Below are positions 52,031-60,646 of a DNA stretch of 64,000 bases, one piece after another. The stretch covers positions 28,763-92,762 of the forward strand of contig WANR01000025.1 in NCBI GenBank assembly GCA_015521705.1. Direction: 5' to 3'. The notes under the pieces are model-generated. The model was not told the DNA's origin. It ran no database searches and worked only from the letters and a program-made list of their open reading frames with translations. Numbering within the stretch: the stretch's first letter is position 1; each line of letters begins with the position of its first letter. The position numbers and the translations under genes are program-made. This DNA is from Desulfurococcales archaeon. GTDB lineage: Archaea > Thermoproteota > Thermoprotei_A > Sulfolobales > Acidilobaceae.

Positions 52031-52125
52031 GCTCCCAGAGGCGCTTCTTACCCTCAAACCAGCAAGCACCCATTAACTTATTTCCATATATGAGGTTTAT
52101 TAGCTCAAGACTATATGGGGGGAGT

Positions 52126-52842
52126 CTACATTTTCCCGGCTCCGTACCTGAGCGCTTCACCTATATACCTTTGTGACACCACGAACAACACTATTATTGG
52201 GATCGAGTAGAGGAGGGTTCTCGCGGCAAAGTCGCCCCAAAATATGGTCTGCCCCGTAGCGGTCTGGTATATGTACACGGCTAGTGTCGGGACTTTCAAA
52301 AAGCTAGCCACTATGAACTCTCCCCAGGCACCCATGAAGGAGAAAAGGGCTATAACGGTTATTGCAGGCTTCGAGGCTGGTAGTATAACTCTAAAAACCA
52401 GGTCTCTCCAACTAGCCCCATCGAGAAATGCAGCCTCATCAAGCTCTCTTGGGATCGAGTCAAAGTAGTTCTTTATTAGCCATGTCTGGAAGGGAACGGC
52501 CCACGAGGTATATACCAATGCCAAGACCACGGGGTTTCCTATTACAGGTATTCCTGCAGAATTTATCCGTAAAAGCAACACGTACAGCGCTATTAGGCTC
52601 GCAACGCCAAAACCTCTCCCGACTTGGCTCAGGACAAGGTATGCTAGTAGAATGCTATCCTTACCTCCAAAACTGAACCTAGAAAACGCATAGGTGGCCG
52701 GCGTTATTGTCAGCACAGAGAACACTATATGTAGAAAAGCCACTGCAAGACTGTAAACGACGCCCCTTATAAAGTCTGGATCTCTTATAGAATCCGCACA
52801 GCGTTCCAGAGTTATCCCCTGCCTTAAATCGGCGAAGCCCAC
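52126..52842 (-). CDS. Orphan ABC permease of MalG type, short at the N-terminus
   Basis: 238 residues with the permease EAA loop (EAAFLDGASWRDLVFRVILPASKP) and about five membrane segments, starting at VVYSLAVAFLHIVFSVLTI. MalG-type permeases usually have six segments and about 275 residues; the first segment is missing. An in-frame TAA lies about 20 bases upstream of the GTG start, so the frame cannot simply be extended. No partner permease, ATPase or binding protein is adjacent. It may be a decayed remnant or a divergent short form. Confidence 0.65.
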   Translation of the reverse strand: MGFADLRQGITLERCADSIRDPDFIRGVVYSLAVAFLHIVFSVLTITPATYAFSRFSFGGKDSILLAYLVLSQVGRGFGVASLIALYVLLLRINSAGIPVIGNPVVLALVYTSWAVPFQTWLIKNYFDSIPRELDEAAFLDGASWRDLVFRVILPASKPAITVIALFSFMGAWGEFIVASFLKVPTLAVYIYQTATGQTIFWGDFAARTLLYSIPIIVLFVVSQRYIGEALRYGAGKM

Positions 52843-53159
52843 CTGCAGCCTTTCACCACCTTAGCTTAATAGCCTTGGGGATGCCAGTCTACAAGCTTGA
52901 CGTATATCTGGGTTCTAGACATTGTTTAATAGAGGGGATTCCTTAAAGAGTTGCTTCATTTTATAGGGCTCTTGTCATTGTTCTTCATGTCAACTCGTAG
53001 CTCTTGAATAAGATCAGTTCAAACCCAATAAGAGTCACGGGTTGGAGCTCTTAGCTAGGGGCCAGTACGTCAGTACATGGATCATTCGGGGCCGAGGGCT
53101 GACGGTGTATATAAATTATATTAAGTTAATAGTGCTATTGTAGCTTCGGATGGGGAGAC
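52843..53159. other. Divergent intergenic region, no gene seen
   Basis: About 317 bases between the orphan permease and nop5. The right end holds the nop5 promoter. Only very short frames are present, and no convincing hairpin or repeat was found in the remainder. Confidence 0.5.
53107..53120 (+). promoter_or_regulatory. Promoter of the nop5-fibrillarin operon
   Basis: GTATATAAATTATA is a strong TATA element. It lies about 45 bases before the TTG start of nop5, giving a transcription start near 53138 and a short leader containing the GGGGAG ribosome-binding site. Confidence 0.55.
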
Positions 53160-54398
53160 GTGTTGAAGGCTTATCTAGCCGACACTATTATCGGGGTATT
53201 CGCTTTCAATGATAACGGGGAGATCATAGATTACGAGTTGAATCCCCGCGATATGGACGAAGCCGTGGAGGAAGCTATGAAGCTGGAAAGAGGCGAGGTT
53301 TCAAGAAGCATGCAGGCTCTCCTAGAGAGGCTCAGGGACAAGGGCGTCACTGAGGTGGTTGTAGAAGATGACGAAATTGCGAGGGCTATATCGAGGCTCG
53401 GGATCGATGCCAAGGTGGAACCCGGCAATGCACACGCTCTTAGGGCTAGGTCTATGCTTGCAGAGCTGGCTTTAAAGACAGAGTTCTCTAGGAGTCGCGA
53501 GGAGTTCTATGAATGGCTTTTCAATGCAGGCGTCGAGTATGCTAGGAGAAAACTGAGAGCCGCAGCCCAGAAAAGGGACCTGCTTGCAGCCCAGGCTATT
53601 AGGGCTATTGACGACATAGATAAGACTGTCAACCTTTTCGTTGCCAGACTTAGAGAGTGGTACAGTGTCCACTTCCCCGAGCTGAACGATCTTGTCAGGG
53701 AACACGAGGACTACGTGAAAATAGTCTCAGAGCTTGGACACAGGGACAACATAACCCTGGAAAGGCTTGAAAAACTAGGCTTTAGCAGGCAGAAGGCTGA
53801 GAGGATAGTGGATGCCTCGGCTAAGAGCATTGGGGCAGACCTCTCAGAGTTCGACGTGGAAGCTATCCAAACCCTAGCTGGGATAACGTCGGACCTCTAC
53901 CAGCTAAGGAGAAGACTGACAGACTACATAGACCAGGTCATGAGGGAAGTCGCGCCTAACGTTACTGCCCTGGTAGGCTCGCTCCTCGGAGCCAGATTAA
54001 TCAGCCTGGCTGGGGGCTTGGAGAAGCTTGCAAGACTCCCCGCTAGCACTATACAAGTCCTGGGAGCCGAGAAGGCTCTCTTCAGAGCCCTAAGAACGGG
54101 AGGTAAGCCCCCAAAGCATGGCGTCATCTTCCAGTACCCCGATATACATAGAAGCCCTAGGTGGCAGAGAGGCAAGATAGCCAGGGCACTAGCTGCAAAA
54201 CTAGCCATAGCAGCCAAGGTCGACGCTTTCACAGGAAGATTCATAGGAGACAAGCTGAGGGAAGAGCTACGGAAGAGGATAGAAGAGATTAAAAAGACCT
54301 ACGCTAAACCTCCCGCCAGGAAGAGGGAAGAGGCTAAGCCTGCTAGGCCCGCAAGGCCTGGGAAGTGGAGGAGGAGAGGTAGGAGGGGCAGGAGGTGA
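53160..54398 (+). CDS. nop5: Nop5 (Nop56/58-like) core protein of C/D box RNPs
   Basis: Scaffold of the C/D sRNP that holds fibrillarin and L7Ae and guides 2'-O-methylation. 412 residues: N-terminal fibrillarin-binding domain (LADTIIGVFAFNDNGEII), long coiled-coil (about residues 120-250), NOP domain with NVTALVGSLLGARLISLAGGLEKLARLPASTIQVLGAEKALFRAL and HGVIFQYP, and an Arg/Lys/Pro-rich tail (KWRRRGRRGRR). TTG start after GGGGAG. The fibrillarin gene follows immediately, the usual archaeal arrangement. Confidence 0.95.
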   Translation: MLKAYLADTIIGVFAFNDNGEIIDYELNPRDMDEAVEEAMKLERGEVSRSMQALLERLRDKGVTEVVVEDDEIARAISRLGIDAKVEPGNAHALRARSMLAELALKTEFSRSREEFYEWLFNAGVEYARRKLRAAAQKRDLLAAQAIRAIDDIDKTVNLFVARLREWYSVHFPELNDLVREHEDYVKIVSELGHRDNITLERLEKLGFSRQKAERIVDASAKSIGADLSEFDVEAIQTLAGITSDLYQLRRRLTDYIDQVMREVAPNVTALVGSLLGARLISLAGGLEKLARLPASTIQVLGAEKALFRALRTGGKPPKHGVIFQYPDIHRSPRWQRGKIARALAAKLAIAAKVDAFTGRFIGDKLREELRKRIEEIKKTYAKPPARKREEAKPARPARPGKWRRRGRRGRR

Positions 54399-54403
54399 CC
54401 TCT

Positions 54404-55117
54404 ATGGAGCCGGTCAAAGTAGAGGAGCATGCAAAGTGGAAAGGCGTATACGTGGTCGAACTGGAGGATGGCAGCCTAAGGATAGCAACCAAGAACCTTG
54501 TGCCAGGCCAGAGAGTTTATGGAGAGAGGCTTTACAGGTTCGGCGAAGATGAGTACAGGGAGTGGAACGCCTACAGGAGCAAGCTAGCAGCTGCCCTCTT
54601 GAAAGGCCTCGAGGAGATGCCTATAAGGAAAGGCGACAAGATACTTTATTTAGGGATCGCTAGTGGAACCACAGCGAGCCATGTAAGCGACATAATCGGC
54701 TGGGAGGGCAGGATCTACGGGGTGGAGTTCGCCCCCAGGGTTATGAGAGACCTCTTGATAGTGGTCTCAGAAAGGAGGAACATAAACCCCATACTGGCTG
54801 ATGCCAGGTTTCCCGAGAAGTACAGGCACCTGGTAGAGGCCGTTGACGGAGTATACGCAGACATTGCCCAGCCAGAGCAGGCCATAGTAGTTGTCAGGAA
54901 CGCTAGGTTCTTCCTGAGGGACAAGGGCTACTTACTCCTAGCTATAAAGGCTAGAAGCATAGATGTGACCCTGGAACCAAGCGAGGTGTACAAAAGAGAG
55001 ATAGACACGCTCGTTAAGGGCGGTTTTGAAATAAGAGACGTGGTCCACCTGGACCCGTTCGACAGAGACCACGCAATGATCTACGCTAGGTTCAGGAGGG
55101 AGCAAGGTGGAGGCTAG
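54404..55117 (+). CDS. flpA: Fibrillarin, rRNA/tRNA 2'-O-methyltransferase
   Basis: SAM-dependent catalytic subunit of C/D box RNPs. Motifs: ILYLGIASGTTASHVSDIIG (SAM loop), IYGVEFAPRVMRDL, GVYADIAQPEQA and LLLAIKARSIDVT (K-D-K-H-type residues of the family). The ATG at 54404 has GGAGGTGA at ideal spacing, with the site overlapping the nop5 stop; a GTG at 54395 lies within the overlap and is less likely. The end overlaps the next gene by 11 bases. Confidence 0.96.
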   Translation: MEPVKVEEHAKWKGVYVVELEDGSLRIATKNLVPGQRVYGERLYRFGEDEYREWNAYRSKLAAALLKGLEEMPIRKGDKILYLGIASGTTASHVSDIIGWEGRIYGVEFAPRVMRDLLIVVSERRNINPILADARFPEKYRHLVEAVDGVYADIAQPEQAIVVVRNARFFLRDKGYLLLAIKARSIDVTLEPSEVYKREIDTLVKGGFEIRDVVHLDPFDRDHAMIYARFRREQGGG

Positions 55118-55532
55118 CGGAAGGCTAAGAAAAAAGATTGAAGACAAGTTCAGGGATGATATAAAAAGGCTTTCACTACTCTGGCCGTCGGAAAACGTCT
55201 ATATAGAGGAGATAGCACAGGGCAAGACGAAGATCCAGCTTCACTCCGGAGACTACCACGAGTTCGACTCTGTAGAAGTGTCCAGGCTGCTTTCAAGCGT
55301 TCCCAAGTATTTCTGGAAAATAATGAAGCTACCCATAGTGCTTAGATACGAGAAACACGAGAGCGGGTATTCGAGGTGCGTTGTTGAGGGAGACGTGTGG
55401 CAAAGAAGGCTGGTAGAGCTGCTAATTACAGGGTCTGTTTCTAGCGAAGGTATCAAGGAGGTGTCATTGTCTCAGCTCAGGTTTCTACTAAGCAATTATG
55501 GGAGCATGGTGTTCGTCAGAGTCACTATATAG
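55107..55532 (+). CDS. UPF0216/DUF61 family protein
   Basis: 141 residues matching the archaeal UPF0216 pattern: an N-terminal helix, then QLHSGDYHEFDSVEVSRLLSSVP, KLPIVLRYEKHESGYSRCVVEG and VWQRRLVELLITG. No function is established for the family. Its start overlaps the fibrillarin stop, and the prenyl synthase follows 17 bases on, so it is in the C/D RNP operon. This supports a role linked to RNA modification, but only by association. Confidence 0.75.
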   Translation: MEASGRLRKKIEDKFRDDIKRLSLLWPSENVYIEEIAQGKTKIQLHSGDYHEFDSVEVSRLLSSVPKYFWKIMKLPIVLRYEKHESGYSRCVVEGDVWQRRLVELLITGSVSSEGIKEVSLSQLRFLLSNYGSMVFVRVTI

Positions 55533-55549
55533 CTTGTGAGGGACAACAC

Positions 55550-56488
55550 TTGGAAGCCCACTCAACTAGCGGCAACAATTGGGCGCTCAGGGTAGCTGGG
55601 TACTGGAAGAGAGTGTCTAGCATAATTGACTCAGCTATAGAGGAGGCTCTAGAGACGAGATTCGACGAGGAGTACAGGGACCTGGTTAGGTACGTCGTAG
55701 CGGGTGGCAAGAGGTTCAGAGGGTTCCTAACAATACTCACAGCTGAGGCGCTAGGCGGTGCTATGGACGAAGCCCTAGACGCGGCTGTAGCTATAGAGCT
55801 GGTGCACGCGGCTAGCCTGGCCCTGGATGACATAGTAGACATGGACAAGGTAAGGAGGGGTAAGCCATCTTCGTGGGTAATGCACGGCATTTCTAGAACA
55901 GCTCTTATAAGCCTCCTCATAATACCTGTTGCGCAAAGGATCGTTGAAAGGTACGGCTTTAAGGCCATATACCATGTGATACGTGCATGGGAGTCGACGG
56001 TAAGAGGAGAAATTATGGACGCCTTCCTGGCAGATAAACTGCCAGAGTCTAAGCTCATGGATCTCATAGACCTTAAAACAGGAAGCCTCTTCAAGCTCTC
56101 AACAATACTCGGTGCTATAGCCGCTAGAAGAGAGGAGTACGTGGATAAAGCGAGCAACTATGGGCTGTGGCTTGGCAGGACCTACCAGATAGCCGACTAC
56201 ATGGCCGACTACTACATGTACATAACCAAGAGGAAAGACAGGCTGGATCCCTCTGAAAGGCTTTTCATAAAATGGATCCATGCCATATCCGGGTCTAACG
56301 CTAACGATGATGCAAGCATGCTGAGATACTCGTATTTAATACTCTCCAAGATGCTCGAAGAGGCAAAAAAGGCGTCAACCGAGTTTCCCAAGAACCAGCA
56401 AAGAACCATACTGGAGCAACTGCCAGCAATCATGGTTCACAAGCTCTTCGAAGAAGTAGGCCTCGACTCGATCTACCCCCAATTATAG
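55550..56488 (+). CDS. Polyprenyl diphosphate synthase family protein, degenerate second Asp motif
   Basis: 312 residues of the trans-isoprenyl diphosphate synthase fold: VAGGKRFRGFL, first Asp-rich motif LDDIVDMDKVRRGKPS (D93-D97), KTGSLFKLSTILGAI and the second motif region YQIADYMADYY. The usual D-D-x-x-D of the second motif is D-Y-M-A-D (216-220), one aspartate lost. It may still be an active geranylgeranyl-type synthase with altered chain length, or a regulatory subunit. TTG start; last gene of the nop5 operon, 17 bases after UPF0216. Confidence 0.82.
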   Translation: MEAHSTSGNNWALRVAGYWKRVSSIIDSAIEEALETRFDEEYRDLVRYVVAGGKRFRGFLTILTAEALGGAMDEALDAAVAIELVHAASLALDDIVDMDKVRRGKPSSWVMHGISRTALISLLIIPVAQRIVERYGFKAIYHVIRAWESTVRGEIMDAFLADKLPESKLMDLIDLKTGSLFKLSTILGAIAARREEYVDKASNYGLWLGRTYQIADYMADYYMYITKRKDRLDPSERLFIKWIHAISGSNANDDASMLRYSYLILSKMLEEAKKASTEFPKNQQRTILEQLPAIMVHKLFEEVGLDSIYPQL

Positions 56489-56677
56489 GCACAGCGCCCA
56501 TGACACGGTTCTACGTGGATCATTTAATTATTCATAAGCCGGGCTTCTAACGGCACTGGGGACGCGTTCCTTAGTAGGCAGGGTAGAGCCGTGTAATAAG
56601 GTTAACGCTCCGCCTTGCCACCTATTAGTTAGCAGGTTATAGTTACTTTGCAGGAGGCACAGTTCCGTCCCGCCATC

Positions 56678-57529
56678 TCATTTCTCGCATTCTTCTTTCA
56701 TAAGCAGTGCGTCTTTCTCTAGTATAGGGCTTTCGCTTATGATGACACCGTCAATACCTGTTTCGAGGTAGGCCTTGCAAACAATGTCCCACTCCGGCCC
56801 GTAGCCTTTCTCTGAAAGAGTATGGTGCATTCTCTCCCCTCCCTTGCCGTATTCTATTTTAGAGAAGTGGGTGTGAAGAGGTGATACAGCCTCTTTTCCA
56901 AGGTTTTTCTCCAAGGCCTCAATGACTCTTATAACTTCGTCTACGCTCCTAACAGCCGTTCCCTCGGACCGTGCATATAGGTGTGCCCAATCCACTGTAG
57001 GCCTGCATCTGTCGACCTGTTGGCAGATAGCTATTACCTCATCTATATCACCCACTTGGCTGGTCTTGCCCATGAGCTCTGGCGATAAGCTTGGCCTTTT
57101 GACCCACCCAGGTGCCTCTTCTAAAACCCTGGCATAACCGTCTATGGCGCGCTTAATAGCCTCTTCCTTGCTCTTGTTCCCCTTATAGTAGCCTGTATGG
57201 ACTACAACAACGTAGGCGCCCATCCACTCTGCAGCTATCATTGACTCCACTAGCCTCCTAATACTCTTTTCCCACACGCTACTGTCAGGGCTGGAGAGAT
57301 TCACGTAGTAGGGAGCATGCATGCTCAGCAAAACACCGTTACTCTCAGCCTCGGCGCCTAGCTCCCTAGCCTTCTCCTCAGAGATCCTAACCCCCCTCAC
57401 AGCCTCGTACTCTAAAGCGTCCAGGCCTATCTCCTTCAAGTAGCGTGGAACCCCCTCCATGGGGCCCTTATAAGTTATGGGCTTCCCCGCCGGGCCGTAC
57501 CTGAGCCTGCCCAATCCGCCCACCCCCAA
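56678..57529 (-). CDS. nfo: Endonuclease IV-type AP endonuclease
   Basis: 283-residue TIM-barrel nuclease that cuts DNA at abasic sites. Zinc-ligand motifs: LSMHAPYYVNL (His), VVVHTGYYKG (His), SPELMGKTSQVGDIDEVIAIC (Glu), PTVDWAHLYARSEG (Asp, His), LHTHFSKIEY (His) and VIISESPILEKDA (Glu). Length is typical of archaeal Nfo. A G-rich, plausible start precedes it. It stands alone between two intergenic gaps. Confidence 0.9.
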   Translation of the reverse strand: MGVGGLGRLRYGPAGKPITYKGPMEGVPRYLKEIGLDALEYEAVRGVRISEEKARELGAEAESNGVLLSMHAPYYVNLSSPDSSVWEKSIRRLVESMIAAEWMGAYVVVVHTGYYKGNKSKEEAIKRAIDGYARVLEEAPGWVKRPSLSPELMGKTSQVGDIDEVIAICQQVDRCRPTVDWAHLYARSEGTAVRSVDEVIRVIEALEKNLGKEAVSPLHTHFSKIEYGKGGERMHHTLSEKGYGPEWDIVCKAYLETGIDGVIISESPILEKDALLMKEECEK

Positions 57530-57620
57530 GACCTTTGACAGGTTAGAGTTAAAAGGGCCTGAAAGGTTTAAGTCAGAACGCCTCCACTAAGATCAGTGTT
57601 CCAAGGCAACGCAAGCCCCT

Positions 57621-58736
57621 TCAACGCACCGACAAAATGCCTTCTATCATGTTCAGAGCCTCTTCCCTGAACCTCTCCACACTAAATTTGCGCGACACGT
57701 TCACAGCCTTTTCCTGGAGCTCCGTGTAGCGCCTTTCAGCATACTCGACTATTCTCGGCACTTCATAGACGCTCTTATAACCCAGCCTGTGATCTAGGGG
57801 TTTTACCACGTCGCTCCAAGAGCCTCCACCACGATACACTATAGGCGGCGTCCCCGCAGCCATTGCCTCGACCACGCTTATGCCGAAATGCTCTCTGAAT
57901 GGGGGATGCAGGTAATACTTTGCCATTCTTAGAAGCCTCCTCAAATAGTCCCGGGGAGCGTTGACCACGAAGAAGACATTGGACAGCCTCTTCCTTGCTT
58001 TCTCCTCGTGAAGCCTCCCTAGGTATGGGTTCTGGGGCTCGGAAAAGCCTACTATTATGAATGCCCAGTCACGCATAACACTGGCAAGACCTAGTAGCTC
58101 TTCAACCCTCTTCTCAGGCGTGACCCGTGTCACGGTTACAAAGGCTCTAACCCTATCCCTACCCCGCAAGAGCCCCCCACTACTGAAGAACTCTGTATCA
58201 ACAGGTGGGTAAAGAACCCTAGGCCTCACACCATAAACCTCCTCAATAATCCTAGCAGTCCACCTGGAGTTAGTAAGTACTTTACAAGCCCGTTTATCCA
58301 AAGACCTGGATAGCCCTACCACAATGGCGTTGTAAGCCTTAAACACCAACGACCTGTCCGGCCTTGTTGGCAGCGTTGAAGGGTAATGGATATAGCAGAC
58401 GTCGACGGGTAGCATTGCATTACTCTGCGTCTCTATGACCAGGTCGCACTCCTTCAGCGTCTCACGGCCTAGCCATAGCAGCGCTCTAGAGCCAATGATC
58501 TTGGAGAGCCTTTGCAGCCGCTCCCTGACACTCGGCACAACGAGAGGTATCTTGACTAAGCCGACTCCGCTCAGGTCTATACGCATTCTCTCGGCTATTG
58601 TTCTGGGATCTGCGCTTTCCAAGGTTAACACTATTGTGTGGTGTCTAATGCTTAGAGAGCTGGCCATCGAGAGGGCTAAATAGTCCTGCCCCCCACTGGC
58701 TCTCAGGATCGGGTGCACAATAGCTATCCTAGCCAT
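57621..58736 (-). CDS. Glycosyltransferase, GT4 family
   Basis: 371-residue GT-B glycosyltransferase. N-terminal IAIVHPILRASGGQDYLALSMASSL; C-terminal nucleotide-sugar domain VTVTRVTPEKRVEELLGLASVM, HPPFREHFGISVVEAMAAGTPPIVYRGGGSW, with the E-x7-E signature. Transfers a sugar to a lipid-linked or protein-linked glycan; acceptor unknown. The open frame runs to 58790, but ATG at 58736 follows GGGTG and starts at the first strand. Divergent from the Alg14/Alg13-like gene, so the two probably serve one glycan pathway. Confidence 0.87.
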   Translation of the reverse strand: MARIAIVHPILRASGGQDYLALSMASSLSIRHHTIVLTLESADPRTIAERMRIDLSGVGLVKIPLVVPSVRERLQRLSKIIGSRALLWLGRETLKECDLVIETQSNAMLPVDVCYIHYPSTLPTRPDRSLVFKAYNAIVVGLSRSLDKRACKVLTNSRWTARIIEEVYGVRPRVLYPPVDTEFFSSGGLLRGRDRVRAFVTVTRVTPEKRVEELLGLASVMRDWAFIIVGFSEPQNPYLGRLHEEKARKRLSNVFFVVNAPRDYLRRLLRMAKYYLHPPFREHFGISVVEAMAAGTPPIVYRGGGSWSDVVKPLDHRLGYKSVYEVPRIVEYAERRYTELQEKAVNVSRKFSVERFREEALNMIEGILSVR

Positions 58737-58884
58737 TAATAGCACCCGTCTTCTAAGAGAACCGCCTGCCATTGCTCGGTAATTACTCATTACCGGCCGG
58801 AATTTATGGCTTTAAAACCAAGCACTACATATCTCATTAGAGAGACCGGAAACCAGTACCATGTTCAGATACGGGTCGTGCTCT

Positions 58885-59853
58885 ATGAAGGTTCTGATAA
58901 CTGCCAGTGGTGGAGGCCATACAGCCTACGCGATAGCTGTCGGTATGAGGCTTAGAGGCGTTGCAGACCTCGTTTTCGTAGTAAGAAGGGGTGACAGACT
59001 CTCCAAGGCAAGGATCCGAAGGCTCCTAGGCGCTAGTGTTAAAATTGTTGAAACTATGGAGGGGCGTGGGCCCTTCGATCCTTTCTATAAAATGGTTCCC
59101 GGTCTCTCAACAAGTTTCGCGCGCTTACTGACGCATCGGAACCTGGAAGCCGATATAGCAATTTGCACGGGCCACAACCACAGCATACCCCCTTGTATAG
59201 CCTCGTGGCTTCGCGGCTCTTACGTCGTCTCTCTTGAAGCCGTTGATAGGTTTGTAACGCGCGGACGAGCTATAAGCGCGCTGTCTCACATATCGGCCTT
59301 CGTGGCTTTGCAGTGGCCCGAGCAGCGGCTTCTGTATGATAGAGGATTACTGGTTGGCCCTGTTTACGAGGATCCGCTGTATGAAGCCTGGGATGGGGGC
59401 TACATACTTGTCACAGGGGGTACGTACGGCCATAAGCCCCTCTTTGACGCCCTGTTAAAGGCCGGGGTTACAGGGGTTGTTTTACAGGCCGGAGAACGCT
59501 TATACGAGAGGTACTCGAGCATTAAAGGCTGGAAGGTGCTAAAGTATGCTGTAGACTTTCACAGGCTCGTAGCAGGGGCCCGCATAGTCGTCACACACCA
59601 GGGAGTCACAGCCGTAACAGCGGCTCTCGGGTACGGGAAACCAGTAGTTATAGCATACAACCCGGAGTTCAGGCTGGCAGCTGGGCCTCGTGACGCGTTG
59701 CTGCTAGGCAGGAGACTAGGGGCTCCAGTGATCCTGGATCCAAGCCCCGAGAATGTTGTCGATGCTCTGGAGAGAGCAAAGACTCCTAGGAAGATCAGCG
59801 TTAAGGGTGCCGACCTTCTAGCCAAAGCTATTACCAGCCTTGAGCCTAGATAG
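58885..59853 (+). CDS. MurG/Alg14-Alg13-like glycosyltransferase in one chain
   Basis: About 322 residues in two lobes. The N-terminal lobe (KVLITASGGGHTAYAIAVGMRL) resembles Alg14, with a glycine-rich loop and membrane-associating face. The C-terminal lobe (YILVTGGTYGHKPLFDALL, VTHQGVTAVTAALGYGKPVVIAYNPEF) resembles Alg13. Together they form the UDP-GlcNAc transferase that adds the second sugar in eukaryotic N-glycans, in a MurG-like single chain. An ATG at 58861 is an alternative start. A TATA-like CTTTAAAAC lies near 58811. Gap of 17 bases to translin. Confidence 0.8.
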   Translation: MKVLITASGGGHTAYAIAVGMRLRGVADLVFVVRRGDRLSKARIRRLLGASVKIVETMEGRGPFDPFYKMVPGLSTSFARLLTHRNLEADIAICTGHNHSIPPCIASWLRGSYVVSLEAVDRFVTRGRAISALSHISAFVALQWPEQRLLYDRGLLVGPVYEDPLYEAWDGGYILVTGGTYGHKPLFDALLKAGVTGVVLQAGERLYERYSSIKGWKVLKYAVDFHRLVAGARIVVTHQGVTAVTAALGYGKPVVIAYNPEFRLAAGPRDALLLGRRLGAPVILDPSPENVVDALERAKTPRKISVKGADLLAKAITSLEPR

Positions 59854-59870
59854 GGCTCGGGTGGATCCTT

Positions 59871-60503
59871 GTGGATCCCGAGAGAATAGGGAAGGGGATC
59901 CAAGAAATAGTAGAGGAGGCAGACGAGTATCTGAGTGAGAGAGACTCGGTGCGCGAGAGCGCCATAAGGAAGACCAGAGAGATAATAAGGAATAGTGGCC
60001 GCAGTATCTCAAGCCTCTTGAAGGGCTCTGTCAGTGATGCAAGGAACTACTTGGCCCAAGCCGAAAGGCTTGTAGAAGAGCTGCTCAGGGAATTATCCCC
60101 ATATCCCGAGCTGTACTATTCTGGGATGGTAAATAATGCCCTAAGCGAGTACGTGGAGGCGAGGCTCTTCAACGACCTTGTCCTAAACGGGAGAGTGCCA
60201 GGGTACCGGGAGCTTGGGGTACCCCCAGTACCGTATCTCCAGGGTATGGCTGACCTAGTCGGAGAGCTTAGAAGACTCATACTAGAGCTTGTGAGGGGCA
60301 ACGAGTACGATAAAGCCTGGAAATACGCCGAGGTAATGGAGAACATATACCTAGTCCTCGCGAGGCTCGACTACCCAGACGCCCTGTTACCCGGGCTTAG
60401 GCATAAACTGGACGTGGCTAGAAGGCTCGTCGATGACACCAAAATGTTCCTAGTAGACATGGAGAGCAGGGACAAATTGTCAAGGCTCCTCAAAACCCGT
60501 TAA
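59871..60503 (+). CDS. Archaeal translin-family protein
   Basis: 210-residue all-helical protein of the translin family (EEADEYLSERDSVRESAIRKTREIIRNSGRSISSLLKG, later YYSGMVNNALSEYVEARLF and GMADLVGELRRLILELVRGNEYDKAWKYAEVMENIYLVLARLDYPDAL). Eukaryotic translin-TRAX binds and cuts small RNAs, including tRNA leaders; the archaeal role is unsettled. GTG start; follows the Alg14/Alg13-like gene by 17 bases on the same strand. Confidence 0.85.
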   Translation: MDPERIGKGIQEIVEEADEYLSERDSVRESAIRKTREIIRNSGRSISSLLKGSVSDARNYLAQAERLVEELLRELSPYPELYYSGMVNNALSEYVEARLFNDLVLNGRVPGYRELGVPPVPYLQGMADLVGELRRLILELVRGNEYDKAWKYAEVMENIYLVLARLDYPDALLPGLRHKLDVARRLVDDTKMFLVDMESRDKLSRLLKTR

Positions 60504-60646
60504 CCGTCATAGAGAATGCTTTGAAGCCGCGTATCTCGAAAAGACGCTGCACGGCAACCACGCTAACCAGCCACCATGGTTGGAGGGGCTTAATTCTTTT
60601 AAAGCTCTCCCCTTTTCTACTCTAAGGCTAAGAGGGACAGTGAGGA

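Noticed and set aside
47887..57550. Identical 14-mer GACAGGTTAGAGTT upstream of the carboxypeptidase gene (47887-47900) and the endonuclease IV gene (57537-57550).
   Set aside because: Several 14-base matches are expected by chance in 64 kb, and the two copies have opposite orientation relative to their genes.
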